From: Belliella pelovolcani
GTDB lineage: Bacteria > Bacteroidota > Bacteroidia > Cytophagales > Cyclobacteriaceae
DNA: 64,000 bases
Reading direction: 5' to 3'
Assembly (NCBI RefSeq): GCF_900156785.1
Contig: NZ_FTOP01000004.1
Span: forward strand, 186,001-250,000
Shown: piece after piece, positions 36,209 through 43,433 of the stretch
Position numbering within the stretch: the stretch's first letter is position 1
Layout of the letters: every line of letters begins with the position of its first letter
Position numbers and translations under genes: made by a program
Notes under the pieces: generated by a model
What the model was told of the DNA's origin: nothing
Databases searched by the model: none
Seen by the model: the letters and a program-made list of their open reading frames with translations, nothing else

Positions 36209-37795
36209 CTATTTTGCTCTCACTTCCATCTGAGTAGTAGCCTGATGTACTTGACCAAATAGATCTGTGGCTTCTACTTCTATGGTATGTGTCCCAACAG
36301 GTAAGTTGCTTGGAATGTTTGCCCGCCACAAGTGGGTACTTTTTTGAGGTAAGGAGGGTCTTTTACCTTCCAGTAGTTCTGTAGTAGTATCCCACTCAAA
36401 TAGCTCAACCAGGTATTTAGGGGCATAATCTTCTAAATAATTCATATCGGACCAATTCCCACCATTGATTCTATATCTCACATTATTTTCTTCCGATCCC
36501 ATAAAGAAGTTAACATAAATCCCAGACGTGGTTCGCTTTCCTGCTTCTAGTACTTTCGGTGCAAAAATATCCATTTGATATGTCGCAGGCTTTCCAGGTA
36601 CCTTATAGCGGATTTTATATTGATTACCAGTTACATCCAAAAATGCATATCCTCTCGGAGAACCATCTCTCATTGTAGAAATAGGAAGCCCTTGCTCATC
36701 TAATTTTCCTTTGTACCAATCTCCAGATGGTGTCCCTGCATTGTAGTGATGATGTGGTTTTTCCCCGTGCCATCCATAGGCTGTTCCCATCAGGTCTTGG
36801 CGTTGGTAATGGGTATGGGCTGACATACTGAAATTATTCGGAAACGGCTTCAACAACTCAAATAACCGCTCTCTATCCTCATCCCTAAATGAATCTCCTT
36901 CTTCAAACAAAGGAATATGCATGGCTACAATCACCAATTTATCTTTAGGAACCAGTTTCAAATTATTTTCCACAAAAGTCAATTGATCTTCTCTGAATCC
37001 ACCCCAATAACCGACCCCATCTCTAGGATCTGGATAAAGGATGTTTTCTAAGACTAGAACATGTACATCTGCATAATTGAAGGAATAAGTAGCGGGTCCA
37101 AAATGCTTTGAAAATGTCTCATCAGTAAGCTTATCATCCTCTACATCGTAATTTTGATCGTGATTACCCATCACGTGATACCATGGAATCCCAATCTTGG
37201 AAACTACTTTAGAATATGCTGGGTAGAGACTCAAGTCATCTCCGACTATATCACCTAGGGCAATCCCAAAAGGAATTCCCTGAATACCTTCCACTTCTTT
37301 GACCACAGATTGATAAAAGTAATCTACTTCCGTCAAGTTGTATGGCTGAGGATCACCAAAAACCAAGGCAGTAAAATTCTTGTCTTCTACCTGCTTTTTC
37401 AATCCAAAGTCCAAAGATTTCTGGAGTTCACCTGTAGGGGAAGAGCCGGCGTATCTCAACCCAGTAGGTGAGCCACTCGGTTTGTGGATATAAAAATATT
37501 GAGGAAAATTAAATTCATTGACTGGAAGTGCATATCCTGATGGCTTGATAACGAAAATCAAATCTCCATCAGAAACAGGAAGATTGTATTCTCCTTTTTC
37601 ATTGGTCTGTACCACATCTCGACCATTGGAGATGCCTACACCTGCCAATCCTGGTTCGTTTCTTTCCTTTTTACCATTGCCATTAAGGTCTTCATAAATC
37701 ACCCCCTTTGCCATATCCTGAGCAATGGAAAGACTGGTAAACATCACTCCTAAAAGTAGGAGTTGAATTGATTTTAGATTTTTAACTGCTATCAT
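36209..37795 (-). CDS. Calcineurin-like phosphoesterase, secreted
   Basis: This protein of about 528 residues has a signal peptide (MIAVKNLKSIQLLLLGVMF, cleavage after SIAQ). An N-terminal Ig-like segment with a Ca-type loop (YEDLNGNGKKERNEPGLAG) comes first. The metallophosphatase core has GDPQPYN, ALGDIVGDD, MGNHDQN, MHIPLF and SAHTHYQ. The first metal motif is D-x-Q rather than D-x-H. A C-terminal beta-sandwich domain follows. I start at the ATG at 37795, which gives a normal signal peptide; the frame is open to 37867. It probably hydrolyses an extracellular phosphoester. The substrate is unknown. Confidence 0.85.
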   Translation of the reverse strand: MIAVKNLKSIQLLLLGVMFTSLSIAQDMAKGVIYEDLNGNGKKERNEPGLAGVGISNGRDVVQTNEKGEYNLPVSDGDLIFVIKPSGYALPVNEFNFPQYFYIHKPSGSPTGLRYAGSSPTGELQKSLDFGLKKQVEDKNFTALVFGDPQPYNLTEVDYFYQSVVKEVEGIQGIPFGIALGDIVGDDLSLYPAYSKVVSKIGIPWYHVMGNHDQNYDVEDDKLTDETFSKHFGPATYSFNYADVHVLVLENILYPDPRDGVGYWGGFREDQLTFVENNLKLVPKDKLVIVAMHIPLFEEGDSFRDEDRERLFELLKPFPNNFSMSAHTHYQRQDLMGTAYGWHGEKPHHHYNAGTPSGDWYKGKLDEQGLPISTMRDGSPRGYAFLDVTGNQYKIRYKVPGKPATYQMDIFAPKVLEAGKRTTSGIYVNFFMGSEENNVRYRINGGNWSDMNYLEDYAPKYLVELFEWDTTTELLEGKRPSLPQKSTHLWRANIPSNLPVGTHTIEVEATDLFGQVHQATTQMEVRAK

Positions 37796-37942
37796 AAAAA
37801 CTTTTGATATTAAACAATTTAAATATATTAATGAATAAGGAGTAGGCTTTAGCATTCGTATTATCATTTCTTTACCTTATACCAATGGACTTAATCTTTT
37901 TCTAAAACTGAAATTTTAAAAATGAATCATTAGCAATTCAGC

Positions 37943-37950
37943 TATGTTTG
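37943..37950 (+). promoter_or_regulatory. -7 promoter element of selO
   Basis: TATGTTTG matches TAnnTTTG exactly and ends 37 nt before the selO ATG. No clear -33 TTTG is seen. Confidence 0.35.
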
Positions 37951-37987
37951 CTTGTTGTAATGGAAAACTTGAAATCCAATTGAAAAA

Positions 37988-39433
37988 ATGACTATCCCAG
38001 ATCTATCATATACCTACAGCAATCTTCCTCTTCAATTTTTTTCACATCAAGAACCCATTCCAGTCAAATCACCTGAAATGCTACTTTTCAATCATAAATT
38101 AGTAGAGCAATTGGGTATTGATGATCTTCAAATTAACGATTGGTTAAAAATATGCTCAGGTAATCAAATAATCCCTAATTCTAAACCTTTGGCTCAAGCT
38201 TATGCAGGACATCAATTTGGTAATTTCACTATGCTAGGTGATGGAAGGGCTATTTTGCTGGGAGAAATAAGGGGGAAAGATGGGTTGCTCTACGACATAC
38301 AGCTCAAAGGTTCTGGCAGAACACCCTTTTCCCGTGGTGGTGATGGAAGAGCGACTGTAAAAGCCATGCTCAGAGAATATCTGATTTCAGAGGCCATGCA
38401 TGGACTAGGAATCCCAACTTCTCGTTCACTGGCTGTAGTTAAAACAGGGGAGCAGGTTTACAGAGAGAAAAATTATGATGGAGCTATTCTTACAAGGGTA
38501 GCAAAAAGCCATCTGCGTGTGGGTACTTTTGAATATGCCTACCAGTTCACAACTTTAGAAGATCAAAAAGCACTTACAAAATACGCCATCGAAAGACATT
38601 ATCCAGAATTAAGGAATGCTGATAACCCAGCCCTAGAATTGTTGAAAGCTGTCCAGCAGCAACAAATCAACTTGATTGTAGACTGGATGCGAGTAGGCTT
38701 TATCCATGGAGTCATGAATACTGATAACATGACCATATCTGGTGAGACAATAGATTATGGCCCTTGTGCTTTTATGAATGCTTATGATCCTGAGACGGTA
38801 TTTAGTAGTATTGATACGACTGGAAGATATGCTTATGGTAACCAACCCAAGATAGCTCAGTGGAATCTTTCGAGGTTAGCTATTGCATTGATTAACCAAA
38901 TCGACGAAAATCAAGATAAAGCTGTTCAAATGGCTCAAGATGTCATCAACAGCTTTCCCCACAGCTATCAAAAAGAATTCCTTCAAATGATGCGCAACAA
39001 GCTGGGTTGGCTAGGGGAGGAGCAAGGCGATAAGCTCCTAATTGACGACCTATTGCGCATGATGCAAAGATTCCTAGCTGACTATACCAATACATTTTTA
39101 GGAATTGCTTCAGGAGAGTTTCAAAATGAAAGTATCTTTGAAAGTCTCGAATATCAAGATTGGTATATGAATTGGCTCAAAAGAGCCAGTCTAAATGCTC
39201 GTCCGCTTGAGGAAGCGATCCAACAAATGAGTCAATACAATCCACAATTTATCCCAAGAAATGATAAAGTAGAAGCTGCACTAGATGCTGCGGCAGAAGC
39301 AAGTGATTTTAGTCTATTTTATCAATTACTGGAAATAGTACAGGATCCCTACAGGCCGAAAACAGGATTTACCGCTTATCAATTTCCTCCTATAAATGGA
39401 GATGAAGGTTATCAAACCTTCTGTGGAACTTGA
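37988..39433 (+). CDS. selO: SelO/YdiU protein adenylyltransferase
   Basis: This 481-residue pseudokinase, close in length to E. coli YdiU, transfers AMP to Ser, Thr or Tyr residues of proteins in redox homeostasis. Signatures are AYAGHQFG (71-78), GDGRA (84-88), KGSGRTPFSRGGDGRATVKAML (Lys107 onward) and GVMNTDNMTISGETIDYGPC (241-260). The last holds the Asp/Asn/Asp metal and catalytic residues. As in most bacteria no selenocysteine is present. The protein lacks the extended N-terminus of eukaryotic members. Confidence 0.92.
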   Translation: MTIPDLSYTYSNLPLQFFSHQEPIPVKSPEMLLFNHKLVEQLGIDDLQINDWLKICSGNQIIPNSKPLAQAYAGHQFGNFTMLGDGRAILLGEIRGKDGLLYDIQLKGSGRTPFSRGGDGRATVKAMLREYLISEAMHGLGIPTSRSLAVVKTGEQVYREKNYDGAILTRVAKSHLRVGTFEYAYQFTTLEDQKALTKYAIERHYPELRNADNPALELLKAVQQQQINLIVDWMRVGFIHGVMNTDNMTISGETIDYGPCAFMNAYDPETVFSSIDTTGRYAYGNQPKIAQWNLSRLAIALINQIDENQDKAVQMAQDVINSFPHSYQKEFLQMMRNKLGWLGEEQGDKLLIDDLLRMMQRFLADYTNTFLGIASGEFQNESIFESLEYQDWYMNWLKRASLNARPLEEAIQQMSQYNPQFIPRNDKVEAALDAAAEASDFSLFYQLLEIVQDPYRPKTGFTAYQFPPINGDEGYQTFCGT

Positions 39434-39491
39434 TAAAAATTGCTATTTTGCGATGCAATTGAAATAATACCCAAAATATTAAACCACAGAC

Positions 39492-39896
39492 ATGATTATC
39501 AAAGAAATCAGCCTAGAGGAAGCTTTGCCTGTTAGGCACCTAGCCATGTGGCCTGACAAAGACCTTGACTTTGTTAGGGTTCCTGGAGATGAAGAAGCAA
39601 CACATCTTGGACTTTTTGCCAATAGGGAATTGATTTCTGTAGTGTCTGTCTTCAAAAAAGAAGAGGGAGCACAATTTCGAAAATTTGCAACACTTCCAAA
39701 GCACCAAGGCAAAGGTTATGGTAGCAAATTGCTCGTCTATATGATCGGATTTATGCAAAAAAAAGATGTCCCCAAAATCTGGTGTAATGCAAGAGTGTCA
39801 AAAATTGACTTTTATTCAAATTTTGGTCTCGTAACTACACCAAAAACCTTTCAAAAAGCAGGTTTGGATTACGTAGTAATGGAAAAAGTCCTTTGA
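39492..39896 (+). CDS. GNAT family N-acetyltransferase
   Basis: This 134-residue protein has motif A FATLPKHQGKGYGSKLLVYM, including the acetyl-CoA binding Q-G-K-G-Y-G. A C-terminal KIDFYSNFGL segment typical of GNATs follows. It is 59 nt downstream of selO in the same direction. The substrate is unknown. Confidence 0.82.
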   Translation: MIIKEISLEEALPVRHLAMWPDKDLDFVRVPGDEEATHLGLFANRELISVVSVFKKEEGAQFRKFATLPKHQGKGYGSKLLVYMIGFMQKKDVPKIWCNARVSKIDFYSNFGLVTTPKTFQKAGLDYVVMEKVL

Positions 39897-40017
39897 GAGT
39901 TCTTTTTAATTAGTATAGCTACTTCAGCTTAGACATAAAGAAATAAGAGCATATACCAATAAAATCAGCAAACTTCCGCTAAATCCCCTTCATCAGCGTT
40001 ATCTCAGCATTTATTTC

Positions 40018-40033
40018 ACGCCAAGACGCAAAG
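40018..40033. repeat. ACGCAAAG-type intergenic repeat remnant
   Basis: ACGCCAAG is followed directly by ACGCAAAG. Repeats of ACGCAAAG are a familiar intergenic feature in Bacteroidota. This 16-bp copy lies in the 177-bp gap between the GNAT and DoxX-like genes. Confidence 0.35.
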
Positions 40034-40073
40034 AAAATTTTGAAATATTAGATTATTCTTAAAGAACTACAAA

Positions 40074-41327
40074 TCATCTATTAAATGGCAATTCATTGAC
40101 AAACCTAAATCCACGATTCATCAACAGGTAATCAGCTTTGATCTTCCTTTTAGCTTTCACATGGTATTGATTGTTGCCAATAGTGGTGGTCAGTGAATAG
40201 GTGCCGTCTTCTAACTCTGTAACGAATAACTGATATGGATCTTCTTGATCTGATGAGGATATAAAATTGATTTCACCTTCATTCCATATTTGCTCAATGG
40301 TGTAGTAATTTTTTGTTTTTGCACGATTGATTGTCATGATCGTTTGCCCCTGGATGATGACTTTTTCCCAATGTGCAGTTGCTGATAGGTTTTCTTTGCC
40401 TGCAATTTCAAAATGCGTTACTTCATAGACGCCTTCCCATTCGTTGAGATAAGTCCTGAATGATTGGCTAGCAATATGACCATAAGCAAGGCTCATTGGA
40501 ATCAGCGCTACAAGGATAGTTTTTGCACCATAATAGCCTATTTTATCCCACTTACTTACCAATGGATAGGTTATAGAGTGAATCTGCGTTGGTTGATGTA
40601 GGATAAAAAATGAAATCAGTGACTTGAAATATGGCAAAGCTATCAATATAGAAAACATCAATAAATGACCTGAAAATAACTTTACAGGAACATCAAAAGA
40701 AAGATTCACAATAAAAATATTGGTACAAACAGCTATTGAAAGTAAAGCCCCTAATAATACAGTTCTCCTAAATAGCAGCAACATACCTGCAAGAATTTCG
40801 GAAACTCCCATAAACCCCTTGTATAATGATGAGTAGCCAAAAAACCTCCAGGCAAGCCCCATGGGAGAAGATTCGCCATAAGTGGTTTCTAAGGCCATCA
40901 AACTAGGACTTGGAAACTGCCCATGCAAAAACTTGATCACGCCATAAGACACCAGGGTAATCCCAACAAAATAACGAGCATAAACCAATGCAGCAGGATA
41001 GACTTTATCAATCAAATCAAATTTTCTAAAAACAAGTCTAAATACCAACACAATAATCACAGCTACCAATGAGTAGCTCAATAAGGCAACATAATCTAAG
41101 GTGGTATCTCCACTGCCATTCATTTCCTGATAACTTACAGACTTGTAACCTAAAAGGTACTCAGCAGTCAAAATATTAAGTTTGGCTTTGAAATTATTGA
41201 TATACTTACCCAGTAATTGATAGCCATAAGGCATGTAGTTGATTGGAAATGGAAAACAATAAATAAAAATGTACATTGCCATGAAGAGCTTAGAAAATGT
41301 TTTGAGGTTATTTAAAATTCTGTTCAT
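40074..41327 (-). CDS. DoxX-like integral membrane protein
   Basis: This 417-residue protein has about seven hydrophobic segments. The region around LVYARYFVGITLVSYGVIKFLHGQF and SLYKGFMGVSEILAGMLLLFRRTVLLGALLS resembles the DoxX fold. The C-terminal 120 residues are soluble and look like a beta-rich domain (YEVTHFEIAGKENLSATAHW). The function is unknown. DoxX-like proteins in other bacteria support redox reactions in the membrane, which need not apply here. Confidence 0.7.
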   Translation of the reverse strand: MNRILNNLKTFSKLFMAMYIFIYCFPFPINYMPYGYQLLGKYINNFKAKLNILTAEYLLGYKSVSYQEMNGSGDTTLDYVALLSYSLVAVIIVLVFRLVFRKFDLIDKVYPAALVYARYFVGITLVSYGVIKFLHGQFPSPSLMALETTYGESSPMGLAWRFFGYSSLYKGFMGVSEILAGMLLLFRRTVLLGALLSIAVCTNIFIVNLSFDVPVKLFSGHLLMFSILIALPYFKSLISFFILHQPTQIHSITYPLVSKWDKIGYYGAKTILVALIPMSLAYGHIASQSFRTYLNEWEGVYEVTHFEIAGKENLSATAHWEKVIIQGQTIMTINRAKTKNYYTIEQIWNEGEINFISSSDQEDPYQLFVTELEDGTYSLTTTIGNNQYHVKAKRKIKADYLLMNRGFRFVNELPFNR

Positions 41328-41811
41328 AGCCTAATATATTTAAAAGCAATTAAACGAATTTCTTGGTAAGTAATAAATTAAAAATTCTTAAATCTTGGTA
41401 CTCAATGTTCAAAACAATTTAGAATTAATCATATTAACACTATATGAAGATAATGACTTTGGTGACTTTTATATCCCTCATTATAGTCCACAGTTCGATG
41501 AAAATGAATCCATTAATCTTTAATTTTAGAACAAAATTCAAAGAATTGGAATAATCTTATCTGATAAAAAAGAAGGAGATTTTAAACTTTGGATAGATTA
41601 CATCAAGTTTATTTAATGGCCTAAGCCTTATTTTTTTTTATTTAATCCCCATAAAACCACGGTATATAATTCGCTTATTTTCAAAATATTATATTTCATA
41701 ATAGATTCATTCCAATTTTTATTCTTCCAATAATTTGTTTGAAAGTTGGATTTTCTGTCAAACTTATTTTTTCTTTTCCGTATAAGAAGCTAGGTATCAT
41801 AAGAAAGTTTT
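41328..41811. other. Long intergenic region with a decayed frame
   Basis: This 484-bp gap before a lipoprotein gene is very AT-rich. At 41401-41616 one frame reads like a protein apart from two in-frame stops. The rest shows no coding potential or clear promoter. Confidence 0.4.
41401..41616 (+). pseudogene. Possible decayed gene fragment
   Basis: One frame reads protein-like residues (LYEDNDFGDFYIPHYSPQF, then GIILSDKKEGDFKLWIDYIK), broken by TAA at 41521 and TAG at 41527 and ending in TAA at 41614. Acidic and aromatic residues on both sides of the stops look like true coding sequence. I recognise no family. Chance in AT-rich DNA cannot be excluded. Confidence 0.35.
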
Positions 41812-42621
41812 ATGCAAAAGATAATCAAATCAATCCTTCTACTAGCATCTATCATGTTTTTATCCTCGGGCTGTGTTGTAAACTATGTTGGAACATGGCA
41901 GAATTATGATGAGGGAAAAGAATTGACCGATCAAGGCAATTATGCTATAAAAAATGATACCATTGGGATCTCTCATGCTTTCAATACCAGAAGTGGAAAG
42001 ATCCAAATCAGAATGGAAAATTATACAGATAAACCACTGCTAATCAATCTGACCAAATCTGCAATGACTGTCAATGGAAAAGCTATGGGCTTTGTTGATG
42101 GAAAGTCTACAATCTATGGGGTTTTGAATTCATTCAACGGTGTTCAAGGCGGATCCTTTTCTATTATTGATGCAGATATGCAAACAACACCCAACACCAT
42201 TATCATACCTCCATTCTCCTTTGCTGAAGGACAATACACGAATATCAGGGTAGAAAAGCAAATGGTAATAGGGGAGAAATTTGACGGAAATTGGACTACC
42301 TATCCTCTTTTTGATGAACCCATGTACATGAAAGTACTATTTTATAATCAAGAAGATAGCCCACTGAAACTTACCAGTTTTATCAACTACTCTGTTTTGA
42401 ATAAGGATAATGAACCATTGAATACCAACACTTTAATACAAAATTTTTACCTTTCTAGCTATGCTAGACTAAAATATATTGGAGAAAAAACACTAAATCA
42501 AAAACTTGAAAGTAGAGAAGATATGTCTAGCTATTCTGTACTTAAAGGAGGTGGATTAGCAACAGGATTATTACTCGGAGCTCTGATGGTAGGCTTAATC
42601 ATAGCAGACCCTGACGAATAG
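41812..42621 (+). CDS. Lipoprotein of unknown function
   Basis: This 269-residue protein has a lipobox with Cys21 (LSSGC). A beta-rich domain follows (GKIQIRMENYTDKPLLINLTKSAMTVNGKAMGF). Near the C-terminus is a glycine-rich hydrophobic segment (GGGLATGLLLGALMVGLIIA), so it may be anchored at both ends. I do not recognise a family. It stands alone. Confidence 0.7.
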   Translation: MQKIIKSILLLASIMFLSSGCVVNYVGTWQNYDEGKELTDQGNYAIKNDTIGISHAFNTRSGKIQIRMENYTDKPLLINLTKSAMTVNGKAMGFVDGKSTIYGVLNSFNGVQGGSFSIIDADMQTTPNTIIIPPFSFAEGQYTNIRVEKQMVIGEKFDGNWTTYPLFDEPMYMKVLFYNQEDSPLKLTSFINYSVLNKDNEPLNTNTLIQNFYLSSYARLKYIGEKTLNQKLESREDMSSYSVLKGGGLATGLLLGALMVGLIIADPDE

Positions 42622-42791
42622 AGATCTTATTTTATCATTATTTAAAGCACATCCTAAGGACTTTAGAATTTACTTCGTTTACTCAACCAATCCATGGTTA
42701 AGCCTTCTCAAGTTTGAGTTGATTCGTGATACTTGATAGAGCTGATAAAAAATTCATTACTTTAGGGCTATAAAATCAATAGTCAATAATA

Positions 42792-43292
42792 ATGAGCTTT
42801 ACCAAAACCTTTCCAACCAAGCTTCCATTGAAATTATTAGTATTGCTATGCATGCTATTGAATTTAAGCATAGCCTCAGCCCAAACTCAAAAATCAGGTC
42901 CTTTTAACATCATTCAAATTGAAGGAATCAGAGTTTTTGGTAAATCAATCGATCACCAAACTCGCTGTGTTCACTGGCATTCTAACTTAGATGTCATCGC
43001 CATCAAATTCAAGTGTTGTGATAAATATTACCCTTGCTTTTCCTGTCATGAAGAAGAAGCTAATCATGAACACCAAGTATGGCCCAAAGGAGAATTTGAT
43101 CAAAAAGCGATTCTATGTGGTGTATGTGGACATGAATTAAGCATCACTGATTACATGAATGCAGACAACACCTGCCCAAAATGTGAAGCAAGCTTCAATC
43201 CCGGCTGCAGCAATCACTATCATTTATACTTTGATGTAGAACAGAAGAAGGTAGGCTTAAGAGCAATTAATGACTTTTTATTCCAGCATTGA
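42792..43292 (+). CDS. CHY zinc-finger protein with signal-peptide-like N-terminus
   Basis: This 166-residue protein has zinc-binding residues Cys59/His61, Cys75/Cys76, Cys82, Cys85/His86, Cys109/Cys112, Cys128/Cys131 and Cys139/His142/His144. The pattern CCDKYYPCFSCHEE and FNPGCSNHYHLYF matches the CHY-type zinc finger. Residues 1-31 look like a signal peptide (basic start, LPLKLLVLLCMLLN, then ASAQ). Known bacterial CHY proteins are mostly small cytoplasmic proteins, so export would be unusual. No other ATG lies between Met21 and the domain, so the hydrophobic segment is probably translated. Confidence 0.8.
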   Translation: MSFTKTFPTKLPLKLLVLLCMLLNLSIASAQTQKSGPFNIIQIEGIRVFGKSIDHQTRCVHWHSNLDVIAIKFKCCDKYYPCFSCHEEEANHEHQVWPKGEFDQKAILCGVCGHELSITDYMNADNTCPKCEASFNPGCSNHYHLYFDVEQKKVGLRAINDFLFQH

Positions 43293-43415
43293 GAAAATAC
43301 TTCATTTCTTAATGGGAAGATTTTAAACCATTAAGGTGTGAAGGGGCATTAAGAAAATACTTAACTCCCTAATCCCTTAATGGTGAAAAATTTCAAACCA
43401 TTAAAATGTGAAGAA
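43288..43415. repeat. Imperfect tandem intergenic repeat
   Basis: Two related segments of about 60-65 bp start at 43288 and 43348. They share AGAAAATACTT near their starts and AAACCATTAAnnTGTGAAG near their ends. The second also holds heptad-like CTCCCTAATCCCTTAATGG. It fills the gap between the CHY protein gene and the convergent barrel gene. Confidence 0.45.
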
Positions 43416-43433
43416 TAACCAATTAGATCTCTC

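Noticed and set aside
36209-37795. D-x-Q in place of D-x-H in the phosphoesterase as an inactivating change
   Set aside because: The other metal motifs (GDIVGD, GNHD, H-x-H-type end) are intact, so I regard this as a family variant, not loss of function.
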